Shown in pieces: positions 42,801-50,944 of a stretch of DNA of 64,000 nucleotides; the first letter of the stretch is position 1, and the number at the start of each line of letters is the position of its first letter. The DNA comes from CAZJRB01 sp964547995 (GTDB taxonomy: Bacteria > Planctomycetota > Planctomycetia > Pirellulales > Thermoguttaceae): positions 6,659 through 70,658 of the forward strand of contig CAZJRB010000022.1 of assembly GCA_964547995.1 (NCBI GenBank), given 5' to 3'. Both the position numbers and the translations under genes were made by a program. The notes under the pieces were generated by a model, which was not told the origin of the DNA, ran no database searches, and saw only the letters and a program-made list of their open reading frames with translations.

Positions 42801-44087
42801 GATCGCACCGGCGATGATTTTCTGCTTGGGTGTCCGGAAAAATGCGGCCATGGTTGCCGGGGCCTTTTCGCCGGGAGTCTTGCCCTTGCCGATACCCGAG
42901 GAGGACGGACCCGCGCCGGCCGCCGTTTTTCGGGCCCTCAAACTCATGGTCTGGGAATCGCCGGTGTCGATTTTGGGCAAGCCGTTTCCAATGGCCGGTT
43001 CCGTTGACGGTTCTGTCGACGGTTCCGTCAGCGGCGCTGCCCGTTTCAACGGTGCAGCCGGTTTCGCCTTGAGTTTCGGCGCCGACAATCCGGCCAGGTC
43101 CTGACTGACCTCCGCCGCCGTTTGGTACCGGTCGTCCGGGCTCTTGGCCATCATCTTTCCACAGACCTCGACCAGTTTCGCCGGCACGTCGGACCGAAAC
43201 TCCGTGATGCTCTTGGGATCTATCGCCTGGTGCTTCATCAGCTTCTCGTGCAGCATCCCCTCGGGAAAGGGCGGTTGTCCGGTCAGCAGGAAGTAAAGCG
43301 TGCAGCCGAGCGAGTAGATGTCGGCCCGGTGGTTGAAATCCTTTCCCCCCAAAGCCTGTTCGGGGGACAAATAATCGACCGAGCCGAGCACCTGGTCGTT
43401 ACTCTGATTTTTGCTGCGGACTTCTTTGGGGTCCTGCAATTGGGCCAGCCCCATGTCGACGATCTTCACGACTCCCTTCGGATTCAGCAGGAGATTGGAG
43501 GGCTTGATGTCGCAATGGATCATGTTGCGCTGATGGCCGTGTTGCAGCCCGTCGGCCGCCTGGCGGATGTAGTCGGCCGCCATGTTGGGATCGAGCACCC
43601 CCCGCGACTCGACAAGCTGTTCGAGGTCCTCACCGTCGACGAACTCCATAACGAGGTAATACCGGTCACCCTCGTTGTCGACACTGTAGGCCTGAACAAT
43701 GTTGGGGTGGTCGAGCGCGGCGATTGCCCGGGCCTCGGTAAGGAACCGTTCGAGCGAGCCGGGCTCCTTGCTGACGCTGCTTGAGATGATTTTCAGCGCC
43801 ACGCGGCGATCCATCGTTGTGTGCTGGCCGAGGTAGACTCTCCCCATCCCGCCTTCGCCCAGCAGCTTGAGCAGCTTGTACTTGCCAAGAAAGAAATGGC
43901 TTCCCCCGGCAAGCAGTTGCACGCGTTGCCAATCGGTAATCAGACACGCATCGAGCAGCCGCTTTGCCAGAGCGGGGGCGTCATCGCCGTCTCGGACCAT
44001 GGCACGAGCCCGGTCGAACTGCTTTTGCTCGAGCAGTTGGCTCTTCTGGAGAAGATCAAGAAACTCTTCAACCGCGGTGATAGCCAT
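39864..44087 (-). CDS. Ser/Thr protein kinase fused to extracytoplasmic LamG-like region
   Basis: A 1407-residue receptor-like kinase. Residues about 65-335 are the kinase: GEGGMGRVYLG loop, VALKII lysine, catalytic loop HCDIKPSN, VDMGLAQ in the DFG position, and LSPEQALGG. The Arg of HRD is Cys and the Phe of DFG is Met. One membrane helix (about 420-440, IIAGAIAAGALLLVVIIGFL) separates it from an outer part with a carbohydrate-binding-like section (FDFESGNLQGWKEV), a Pro-rich linker, and a LamG-like domain (ALRFDGTGGRVIIEGSNEGF, WHHVALVV). Start MAITAVEEF was chosen. Confidence 0.9.
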   Translation of the reverse strand: MAITAVEEFLDLLQKSQLLEQKQFDRARAMVRDGDDAPALAKRLLDACLITDWQRVQLLAGGSHFFLGKYKLLKLLGEGGMGRVYLGQHTTMDRRVALKIISSSVSKEPGSLERFLTEARAIAALDHPNIVQAYSVDNEGDRYYLVMEFVDGEDLEQLVESRGVLDPNMAADYIRQAADGLQHGHQRNMIHCDIKPSNLLLNPKGVVKIVDMGLAQLQDPKEVRSKNQSNDQVLGSVDYLSPEQALGGKDFNHRADIYSLGCTLYFLLTGQPPFPEGMLHEKLMKHQAIDPKSITEFRSDVPAKLVEVCGKMMAKSPDDRYQTAAEVSQDLAGLSAPKLKAKPAAPLKRAAPLTEPSTEPSTEPAIGNGLPKIDTGDSQTMSLRARKTAAGAGPSSSGIGKGKTPGEKAPATMAAFFRTPKQKIIAGAIAAGALLLVVIIGFLLRSHDRGTVQQQDWLKPTPRQELKPLPPEKKPPPPLGYDLNPLGIEYGPWYTTGPISAKKFDEPKFPEEGVDLQAKDKGKPLWVELHNAWDGTKQDLPGGRGTSTYLFRAITAKQPAILPATFGSDDALIVWLNGKKLIVVNKERDASRERDKADLKLNAGENELLVKIHNYDRWAAYYFEGDRKNAKPRKIEPGGEPAPTKGPPLVFDFESGNLQGWKEVKGKFELPVADRDFRHDKKNEKCNKQGRFFLSTVDKPDDKFDDKMTGEIESPVFVPTGPKMSMLVGGGRHNNTYVALCTIDGREVYHAKGGPNGEMQKVEWDIPQVVGKQVYLKVVDHNRGGRGHVMFDDFHAEGKLDLPATEKRLGKEAVAMATAKHEPPGPKVPGPKVPGPGEPKVPAPKDKPKKRSTLDTTGSFAIFNMDEKSGRLRDLSGKEHYGVVRGNVSLGQEGKHGGALRFDGTGGRVIIEGSNEGFDYAGDFTWTAWIKTNTDGTIIAFTREKEDFSRGGKIFHLRDGGKLALEVNGKGIFTSRNKISDDKWHHVALVVKSHDDGENGDAALYIDGKKDGEKTNWGVGNSPDKGDFVLKIGFSNKNYKWKSFNGLIDNVTIFNRELTPEEVKTTAEHLHDPFEFLGRSGGLERLSKSSGTAEPEHVLGKLALMPDSAVGLALLGGEKVVKPPKYYELVFDDATGEGRIYLHMEKQGKPVKGTVARIYIKKGTLGFQWAPKMPPSITNPLLKCGLDITVDGNTRFLQLGRPEIIKPVTITFEGKKSRSVLPAEGLPERELLRLHFVRVDGGFPKPKFVPKTVLPSNLAKITFDKEQIPDFWLQSLFNFKIRPTVEVGAYIDYGPPIGIRPFIAREAKQVVEPIMAEQRKLLRELEMTAPNDDRKKNEINKKLEPVQKKVRMFTLLNEIYSKSKKEPAMLQFRVNMVIDEDHKVTLMQSFDPEKPAAAKDAAAPEEK

Positions 44088-44401
44088 GGACTTACCGACA
44101 CCCCGAATGGGGGATGGCGATTGCTTGCATCCCCTTATACCCCATCTATAGGGTAAGTGTACCAGTATTCTGCAAAAAGTGCAAATCCCCTGCTTGCAAC
44201 ACGCTGAGAAAGCGGGGGCTGGAAGCCTGTCTGAGTCGCCACATGATAGACGGTTTCTCCCCGGTCGGCTAGTCTGCGTGGACGAACAGTCCGGTCTGCG
44301 CATCCGGCCACCCCTCGACGTCCCCGCCGATTCCCCCACAACGGAACCCCGGCACGCAGTGCCAGGGCTTTTGCTCCCGACTCTCGACTCTTAACCCCAA
44401 C
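44088..44401. other. spacer upstream of the kinase gene
   Basis: Part of a 913-bp gap. It includes a variant of the terminator-like hairpin (CCCCGGCACGCAGTGCCAGG then GCTTTTGC, about 44347-44373) but no credible gene. Confidence 0.4.
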
Positions 44402-44565
44402 GTTGCAGAAAACGGGTTGTAGGACGGGCTTCCAAGCCCGTCCCGTTCGGTTCGAAACGCACCTACAATTTCACCATTGGTGAAATCAAGAAACAGACGA
44501 CGAGAGGCCGTTTTATGCTGCAATGGACGGGCTTGGAAGCCCGTCCTACGGTGATTGTCTGCAAC
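44402..44565. mobile_element. palindromic MITE-like element with GTTGCAGA ends
   Basis: Ends GTTGCAGA and TCTGCAAC are inverted. Inner arms TAGGACGGGCTTCCAAGCCC and GGGCTTGGAAGCCCGTCCTA are long and nearly perfect. The central loop holds TTCACCATTGGTGAA, a third small palindrome. Confidence 0.8.
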
Positions 44566-45000
44566 TACGAGGTTAACTCTCGACCTCCACAGCGTTGCCC
44601 GAAAGCCACATGTTCCACCGGCGGTGTTGCCGTGGGGCAACACGCGGTTCCGATTGAGATGGTTCTTCTTGTCGTACTCGACCGTGTACGGCCGGCCCTC
44701 TGAAAACGGCCGTTTCGGCGAGATCCCGGCTTTTGGCCGGACCTATACTTGCTTGCCCCGGCGTCGGAGGACGCGCTAGCTCCGCAACCACTGGTCGCGG
44801 TTTAGCAGTACCCCCACGACCCGGCACGTCCCTTCACGGGCGCCGCTTCGAGGCGCCAAGGTCGTGTTCCAGCGACCGGTCCGTGGGAGACAAACCCAGA
44901 ACGAAACACCCTTGAGAACAACGGCGGTTTCAACCGGCCCTCGGGCCGGATCCCTTCCCTCGAAACCCGCCGCCAATTGGACCCGACCAAGAGAATCGCC
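44566..45000. other. spacer upstream of the subtilase gene
   Basis: No convincing gene. A worn A-family hairpin (GCAACCACTGGTCGCGGTTT) lies at about 44785-44804. Several short open frames lack starts and protein-like composition. Confidence 0.4.
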
Positions 45001-47346
45001 ATGCACCCATCGCGCCGGCCGTGCGACGAGAACCGGCTTGCCCGATTCGAATCCCTGGAACCCCGACTTTACTTGACCGGCAATACGGCCGCCCATGACC
45101 TGACCGGCCTCAGTGCGGTTCGGGACGAATATGGATTGACCGGCGCCGGTCAAACGGTCGCGGTGATCGACACGGGCATCGCCTACGACCATGCGGCGCT
45201 CGGTGGAGGACTGGGGGCTGCGTACCGCGTGGTCGGCGGATACGACTTCACCGACGAGCGCGACGCCGACCCCTACGACGACGGCCCCTTCGGATCGCAC
45301 GGCACGCACGCGGCCGGCATCATCGGCAGCGACTCCGCGACGAACGCGGGCGTTGCCCCCAACGTCGATCTGGTCGGGCTGCGAATCTACGACGACTACG
45401 GCAACACCTATTTCCACTGGCTGGAAGAGGCCCTGCAATGGGTCCATCGAAACCGCGTTCTGTTTGAGAACCCGATTACAACCGTCAGCATCTCGATGGG
45501 GGTCTACCGGAACAGCGACACGCTGCCCGACTGGGCCATGCTCGAGGACGAGTTTGCCCAGTTGGAAGCCGACGGCATCTTTATCTCGGTGGCCGCCGGA
45601 AACAACTTTGCCTCGTTCGGCACGCCGGGCCTGAGCTACCCGGCCGTCAGCCCGCACGTGGTTCCGGTCGCCTCCGTTGATAACGACGGTGGGCTGAGCA
45701 GCTTCTCGCAGCGAGACGATCGGGTGATCGCCGCGCCGGGCCGCTCGATCACCAGCACGGTGCCCGACTACGTCGGAGACTACAACGGCATGACCGACGA
45801 TTTCGCCCAATACTCCGGCACGAGCACGGCGGCGCCCTACGTGGCCGGGGCCAGCGTCCTGATTCGCGAGGCCTACCAGTTTGCGGGCGTCGCGGAAGTC
45901 GATCAGCAGATGATCTACGATCTGATGGTGCAAACGGCCGACACCGTCTACGATTCCGCCACCGGCCAAAGCTACCACCGGCTCAACCTCGACGCGGCGA
46001 TCGACGCGGTCATGCCGGCCGCCGATCCCCCGCCTGTTGATCCTCCGCCCGTTGATGTTCCACCCGACGAAGTTCCGCCCGACGATACCCTGCCAGTCGA
46101 TACATTGCCCGCCGCAATCGACTGGGGTACGGTCCGGCAAGCGATCTTCAACGGGTACCGGATCGACTCGCCCGGGCAACCGTTCACCGTTACGGCCGCC
46201 GTCAATGGATGGCTTACGGTCGAGGCATTTTTCAGCCACGCGGAAGGCGACGTCGATCTGGAGCTTTTCGATGCCGCGGGCAACCTCGTCGCTTCCAGCT
46301 CCTCAAACGGCGACACCGAGCGAGTCGACGTAACTGCTTCCGCCGGCGAGACCTTCACGCTGCTCGCTTCTACGCACGGCAGTAGCGCGAACGAGGAAGT
46401 CGATTTCCTGGCGACCAATCTCGTTTGCCGGACGGGCAACTCGGCTTACGTGTGGGGAACCGAAGGCAACGACCGGTTCATCTTCACGGCCGGAACCTGC
46501 CACGAGGCAACAATCAACGGTGTTACCTATTCATTCGACGCCTCCGTGGTCCGCTCGGTTACGTTCAACGGGCTGGCGGGGGCCGACTCCGCCACGCTTC
46601 ACGGAACCGGCGGCAGTGACGTGGCGGTGCTCCAGGCCGGCTCCGCCGAACTCGGTGGAACGCAATACGACGTCTCGGTAAATCACGTCGAAAGAGTCGA
46701 TATCGACGGCGGCGGCGGGGCGGACACGGCTACGTTCTACGACTCGGCCGGGAACGAGACTTTTACCGGTGCGCCCGGATACGGCAGAATATCCGGCGGC
46801 CAGTTCGAAAACACCGCCGAGGGATTCGAGAACATCTTCGCCCGGGCCATAGCAGGCGGAAACGACGTGGCCCGGTTCTACGACTCGTCGGGCAACGATG
46901 CCCTTGTCGCCACGGCCACCTACAGCAGGCTGTCCGGGAACGGTTTTGCCATTCACGCCCACGGGTTCGATCAGGTCCATGCGTTCGCCGTCGCGGGTGG
47001 ATACGACAGGGCCGAATTCCACGATTCGCCGGGCAACGACACCTATGCGGCCGGCCCGACCGAAGCCGATTTCCACGGCGACGGCTTCTTCAACCGGGCG
47101 AAGTTCTTCGAAGAGGTCCACGCGTCGGCTACCGCCGGCGGATACGATACGGCCGAAGTCTACGATTCTCCGGGCAACGACCGCCTGGAGGCCGCCGCCG
47201 ATCGCGCATGGCTGGCCGCCGGCGGCGCCGTCACCTGGCTCTACGGCTTCGAGCACGTCCACGCCCTATCCAACCACGGTGGAGACGACACGGCCGAGAT
47301 CGCCGCTGTGGACTTCATCCTGATACTCGACGGCGCGTGGAACTGA
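45001..47346 (+). CDS. subtilisin-like (S8) protease with LEPR sorting motif and C-terminal repeats
   Basis: A 781-residue exported protease. The N terminus has no classic Sec signal but carries ENRLARFESLEPRLYLTG, the LEPR-type motif common in planctomycete surface proteins. The S8 triad is in VAVIDTGIAY (Asp about 56), GSHGTHAAGI (His about 100) and YSGTSTAAPYVAG (Ser about 275). A Pro/Asp-rich linker (about 340-370) is followed by a beta domain resembling a pre-peptidase C-terminal (PPC) domain, then four repeats of about 47 residues (YDSxGND ... AGGYD). These repeats might bind calcium or the cell surface. Confidence 0.92.
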   Translation: MHPSRRPCDENRLARFESLEPRLYLTGNTAAHDLTGLSAVRDEYGLTGAGQTVAVIDTGIAYDHAALGGGLGAAYRVVGGYDFTDERDADPYDDGPFGSHGTHAAGIIGSDSATNAGVAPNVDLVGLRIYDDYGNTYFHWLEEALQWVHRNRVLFENPITTVSISMGVYRNSDTLPDWAMLEDEFAQLEADGIFISVAAGNNFASFGTPGLSYPAVSPHVVPVASVDNDGGLSSFSQRDDRVIAAPGRSITSTVPDYVGDYNGMTDDFAQYSGTSTAAPYVAGASVLIREAYQFAGVAEVDQQMIYDLMVQTADTVYDSATGQSYHRLNLDAAIDAVMPAADPPPVDPPPVDVPPDEVPPDDTLPVDTLPAAIDWGTVRQAIFNGYRIDSPGQPFTVTAAVNGWLTVEAFFSHAEGDVDLELFDAAGNLVASSSSNGDTERVDVTASAGETFTLLASTHGSSANEEVDFLATNLVCRTGNSAYVWGTEGNDRFIFTAGTCHEATINGVTYSFDASVVRSVTFNGLAGADSATLHGTGGSDVAVLQAGSAELGGTQYDVSVNHVERVDIDGGGGADTATFYDSAGNETFTGAPGYGRISGGQFENTAEGFENIFARAIAGGNDVARFYDSSGNDALVATATYSRLSGNGFAIHAHGFDQVHAFAVAGGYDRAEFHDSPGNDTYAAGPTEADFHGDGFFNRAKFFEEVHASATAGGYDTAEVYDSPGNDRLEAAADRAWLAAGGAVTWLYGFEHVHALSNHGGDDTAEIAAVDFILILDGAWN

Positions 47347-47370
47347 ATCACAAACGAACGGCCAATCGCG

Positions 47371-47484
47371 TTATAAAGCCGCGACCGTTGGTCGCGCCCT
47401 GCGTCAGGACACGTGTTGCGACACCGCCAAGAAAAAGCAACGCCGTTTGCAGTCGCCCGGCGCGACCACCGGTCGCGGCTTTAT
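47371..47484. mobile_element. A-family palindromic element
   Basis: TTATAAAGCCGCGACCGTTG at the left and GCGCGACCACCGGTCGCGGC at the right, between the convergent subtilase and sulfatase genes; loop of about 60 bp. Confidence 0.8.
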
Positions 47485-47511
47485 GGCGTCATGCAGACCG
47501 TCGCAACAACG

Positions 47512-48807
47512 TTACCGTCCCGGCCACCATGCGTCGATCTTCGCCCGCATGGTCTTTACGCGCTCGGGTTCGGCGCCGGCGAGGTTCTTCTTTTCGTGGG
47601 GGTCGTCGATCACGTTGTATAGCTCGACAACACCGCCAGGCTCGTTCTTCTTGTTCGGCAGAATCAGTTTCCACGAGCCGTCGATGCACCAGCGGTATCT
47701 CAGACTGGTTGCCGGGTCTGTGATGTCGACCGCGTTGTGCTGGAAGATCTCGCCGAAGATGGCCTTGCGCCGGTCAACCGCCTTTTCGTCCAGCAGGTTG
47801 ATCCCTTGCATCTCGGGCGTTGGCTTCAAGCCGCAGACGTCGAGAATCGTCGGGGCGAAGTCGATGCTGATCGCCAGGTGTTCCTTGTCCACCCGCGGCT
47901 TGATGTGACCCGGCCAGCGGATCATGATCGGACAACGGATGCCGCCGTCGTATTGCGATTGCTTCGAGCGCGGGGCGTAGCGGCCGGAGTTCGGCTGCTG
48001 AATCCAGCCGTTATCGACCACGAAGAGCACGAGCGTGTTGTCCGAGAGCCTCTTGCGGTCGAGATAATCGAGCAGCTCGCCGGTCGTCTGGTCGAACCAG
48101 TCGCACATGGCCCAGTAGCGGGCCACGTGGATCGAGTCGGTCTTGTCGCGGTATTTGTCGAGGATTTTTGGGGGCGGGTTGTGGGGCAAGTGCGGCATGA
48201 ACGGGGCATGCCAAAGAAAGAACGGCTTCTTCGAGTCGACCGCGCCGTCGATGAAATCGCAGATCGGCTGCATTCCCTCGCGGCCGATTTTCAACCCTGC
48301 GTCGCCGTGCCGCCCGCCGCGCTTCGGGTCGCCGTGGGTCATGCCCGAGGTAAAACCGCCGCGGCTGTGATGACCCTCCCACCACTTGCCGGTCTGCATG
48401 CTGACGTATCCCTTTTTGGCCAGCAATCGCGGCAAGGTCGGCACCCGGTCAATGTTGTCGATCATCTGCTGCCGCTGCCGGAGGAACTCTTCCCTCGGCA
48501 CCCGCGGCGGGTCGTTGCTGGTGATCTTGTGCTGGTGCGGATAGAGCCCGGTCGCCATCGACGCCAGCGACGGCCGGCACAGGCTCGAAGGCACGTAGCC
48601 GCGCGTAAAGACCAGGCTCTGGGAGGCCAGCTTATCGAGGTTCGGCGTTTTGACCACCGGATGGCCCATGAAGCCGAAATCCCCCCACGCCTGATCGTCG
48701 CTGATAATCATAACGACGTTCGGCGTTTCGGCGGCAATCGCAGCCGTTGAAATCGACCCAAAGCCAAGTAACAGAACCAGTACGGGAACAAACCATTTGC
48801 CGTTCAT
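47512..48807 (-). CDS. exported sulfatase (S1 family) with variant active-site motif
   Basis: A 431-residue arylsulfatase-fold enzyme with a Sec signal peptide (WFVPVLVLLLGFGSISTAAI). Metal-site segment PNVVMIISDDQAWGDFGF, QTGKWWEGHH and VLFVVDNG are typical. The formylglycine motif reads SSLCRPSLASMATG: Cys (about residue 77) and Pro are in place, but the Arg of CxPxR is Leu. It could still be matured, or it may be inactive or need another maturation route. GGAGATCC-like purines precede the ATG. Substrate is unknown. Confidence 0.9.
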   Translation of the reverse strand: MNGKWFVPVLVLLLGFGSISTAAIAAETPNVVMIISDDQAWGDFGFMGHPVVKTPNLDKLASQSLVFTRGYVPSSLCRPSLASMATGLYPHQHKITSNDPPRVPREEFLRQRQQMIDNIDRVPTLPRLLAKKGYVSMQTGKWWEGHHSRGGFTSGMTHGDPKRGGRHGDAGLKIGREGMQPICDFIDGAVDSKKPFFLWHAPFMPHLPHNPPPKILDKYRDKTDSIHVARYWAMCDWFDQTTGELLDYLDRKRLSDNTLVLFVVDNGWIQQPNSGRYAPRSKQSQYDGGIRCPIMIRWPGHIKPRVDKEHLAISIDFAPTILDVCGLKPTPEMQGINLLDEKAVDRRKAIFGEIFQHNAVDITDPATSLRYRWCIDGSWKLILPNKKNEPGGVVELYNVIDDPHEKKNLAGAEPERVKTMRAKIDAWWPGR

Positions 48808-48846
48808 AGGATCTCCTCGTTTTCCCTTGTGGAATGATTGCCCTCC

Positions 48847-48970
48847 AGGCTTTGTCGGAAAAGTCATTTGGAGTCATTGTACGACGGCCTTCCAAGGCCG
48901 TCGAGCGCGGGTTTCCATGGGTTCTGGACGGCCTTGGAAGACCGTCCTACGGGTTTTCCGACAAAGCCTA
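48847..48970. mobile_element. MITE-like element, C core with TAGGCTTTGTCGG ends
   Basis: Ends AGGCTTTGTCGGAAAA and TTTTCCGACAAAGCCTA match the terminal repeats of 21360-21483. The core is the C-family hairpin GTACGACGGCCTTCCAAGGC with its complement GACGGCCTTGGAAGACCGTC. Confidence 0.85.
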
Positions 48971-48992
48971 GTACCGTACGACCATTGAAACT

Positions 48993-49116
48993 GTGGGTGC
49001 CATGCCCACGCTTGCCGTGGGCATGTTTTGCAACGCCCGCAAACATGCCCACGCTTGCCGTGGGCATGTTTTGCAACGCCCGCAAACATGCCCACGGCAA
49101 GCGTGGGCATGGCACC
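48993..49116. repeat. triple CATGCCCACGCTTGCCGTGG repeat
   Basis: Two direct copies of a unit containing GCCCACGCTTGCCGTGGGCA plus TGTTTTGCAACGCCCGCAAA, then one inverted copy, so the whole is a set of interlocking hairpins. It lies upstream of the sulfatase gene beside the element at 48847-48970. Confidence 0.8.
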
Positions 49117-49174
49117 CGACAACCCACAATCTCAGTTGTCACAAGGTACTAGTATAGCAAGCCCCTTGTGGAAT

Positions 49175-50455
49175 TCAACGCCCGGGGATCTCTTGGCTCG
49201 GCTCGATTTCGCCGCGGAGCAGGCGGCCGCCCTGGCCGACGAGCCGGAGATAGTGGTCGGGCGGAAGGCCCTCGTAGGTGAGAAACGGGCTGTCGCCGAC
49301 GGGTGGGTCGTTCGTACACTTGAAGATCGCCGTGCCCTCGTCGATCTCGTCGAACATCGCCTGATAGATCATCGTGGCCCCGGCGGCCTTCGCCTCGACG
49401 TACTGCTTCCAAAGGAACCGGCCGCCGAGCCGCGGGATTTGGTCGAGCGGCGCCCGGCGCCGGGTGTCCCGCATCAAGTTGTGCCAACTGAAGCCGGGAA
49501 ACACAACCGGCATGTACTCCAGGTTGTTCTCGCGGCACCATGCCATGTCGGGCGCCCAGGACTCCTTCGCGTGACGGGCGGCGCCGTCGAGCGTTCCAAA
49601 CCGCCCGATGGTCCACGGCGAGAGGATGTCGGCCTTGCGCAGGACGGCGTGAAGACGCTTGTCACGGACGCTATCGCGAGTGAACGTCCGCCAGCCGGTC
49701 GGGATGCCCAGCAGGACGGTGTTGTCGCCGTAACGCGGGTCGTCTTTCAGGAACTCGATCAGCCGGGCGCATTCGTCGAGCGTGTAGTCTCGGCCGTCGT
49801 TGAACCCGATACCCCAGACGGCGACGACCGGCCGGCCGCGGTGCCGTTGATACGCCCGGTCCTTGGTCAACTGCATGCGGTCGACAAGCCGTTTCCAGTC
49901 GTTGACGACCGTCTGCATCTGTCCCCGCCGCATGCCCGACAGGTCGTACATGACCATGAACGCCCGGCCATGGCGGTTGGCCCCTTCGCGGCAATGGGCC
50001 AGCACCGTGTTGACGAACCGGAGATTCCTGGGATTGCCGCCGACCTGCACAGCGAACCGCTGTACGACCGCCGTGTCGATGCCGTACTGCTTCATCCATG
50101 AGAAATGACGCACGACCGTCTTCCGCCGAAACGAGCTGAACACGTACGCCGCGGAGCCGTCGCGGTGCCGAAACGGGGTGGCGAATTTCTCGTCGTCGTC
50201 GAGTTCCGAGACGTCGGGCCACAGGTCGATCGAGCAACAGCCCGGGTGGAAACGGCCGCCCTTCTCGTAGTGCGTCCACCCTCTGCCCGAGCCGTCCTCT
50301 TCGGCGGCGAACCAGCCCTGATAGCCACAGGCGACCTTCCCGGTCAGCGTCGAACGGTCGACCTCACTGACGCTCGGCTTCTCCGCCGGCAACGCCCGCA
50401 ACGAAGCGGAGAAGATCAACAAAGCCGCCAGGGTCAAACGAAGTTGCCGGAGCAT
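49175..50455 (-). CDS. exported GH99/GH71-like glycoside hydrolase
   Basis: A 426-residue protein with a Sec signal peptide (LRQLRLTLAALLIFSASLRA). Segments GKVACGYQGWFAAEEDGSGR, HFSWMKQYGIDTAVVQRF, GRAFMVMYDLSGM and GATMIYQAMFDEIDEGTAIF match proteins annotated as glycoside hydrolase family 71/99-like. The acidic pair in AMFDEIDEGTAI is the likely catalytic region by analogy with GH99. The polysaccharide is unknown. The start lies next to a repeat block. Confidence 0.8.
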   Translation of the reverse strand: MLRQLRLTLAALLIFSASLRALPAEKPSVSEVDRSTLTGKVACGYQGWFAAEEDGSGRGWTHYEKGGRFHPGCCSIDLWPDVSELDDDEKFATPFRHRDGSAAYVFSSFRRKTVVRHFSWMKQYGIDTAVVQRFAVQVGGNPRNLRFVNTVLAHCREGANRHGRAFMVMYDLSGMRRGQMQTVVNDWKRLVDRMQLTKDRAYQRHRGRPVVAVWGIGFNDGRDYTLDECARLIEFLKDDPRYGDNTVLLGIPTGWRTFTRDSVRDKRLHAVLRKADILSPWTIGRFGTLDGAARHAKESWAPDMAWCRENNLEYMPVVFPGFSWHNLMRDTRRRAPLDQIPRLGGRFLWKQYVEAKAAGATMIYQAMFDEIDEGTAIFKCTNDPPVGDSPFLTYEGLPPDHYLRLVGQGGRLLRGEIEPSQEIPGR

Positions 50456-50487
50456 GGGGCGATTCAACAGGGGAAACGGCAGCGTAC

Positions 50488-50706
50488 AAAGCCGCGACCA
50501 CCGAGGCTGTGATTTTTTGTAGGGAATGCCCTCCGTGGCGTTCCGGGAAGCAGCAAAGAGCACGTTTCCCACGTCTCGGAACGCCACAGAGGGCGTTCCG
50601 GGAAGCAGCAAAGAGCACGTTTCCCACGTCTCGGAACGCCACAGAGGGCGTTCCCTACAGACTGTCGATATTGAACCTAAAAAGTCACAGCCTCACGGGT
50701 CGCGGA
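50488..50706. mobile_element. nested palindromic elements: B inserted in an A hairpin
   Basis: A hairpin half AAAGCCGCGACCACCG is followed by a B element (ends AGGCTGTGATTTTTTG and AAAAAGTCACAGCCT) and then CACGGGTCGCGG. The flanks CACCG and CACGG suggest a 5-bp duplication at the same site as in 1733-1955. Inside B a unit of about 56 bp (GGAAGCAGCAAAGAGCACGT ...) is tandemly duplicated. Confidence 0.7.
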
Positions 50707-50756
50707 GGGGATCTATAACGGGAGTCCACGCAGTGGCCATTATACACGGTCGCACG

Positions 50757-50810
50757 TGTCAATCTGGCAGGCCGCCGGTGGGAATTTTGTCCCCGTCTGC
50801 CAGTTTGACA
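50757..50810. promoter_or_regulatory. 14-bp inverted repeat, possible enhancer site
   Basis: TGTCAATCTGGCAG and CTGCCAGTTTGACA (one mismatch between arms), spaced by 26 bp, about 120-170 bp upstream of a sigma-54-type promoter. The TGTC...GACA ends are common in sites for sigma-54 activators. Confidence 0.5.
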
Positions 50811-50926
50811 CAAGGGGGAAGAGGCTGTGCGAATCGCCCACGGATCGACCTGCAAGCGGTGTCGTAAGCCTCTGGGAAATAACAGCTTAAGGCATCCTCC
50901 ACCGCAACAACGCGGAAACTTCCTGT

Positions 50927-50944
50927 TTGGCACGCCGCTTGCTT
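50927..50944 (+). promoter_or_regulatory. sigma-54-type promoter upstream of hsp20
   Basis: TTGGCACG-CCGC-TTGCTT, with GG and GC separated by 10 bp exactly as in the -24/-12 consensus. The leader to the hsp20 ATG would be about 200 bases; no other gene is seen between. Confidence 0.65.

Noticed and set aside
48993..49116. CRISPR-like array
   Set aside because: Only three copies, one inverted, each itself a palindrome, and no spacer-like variable segments.
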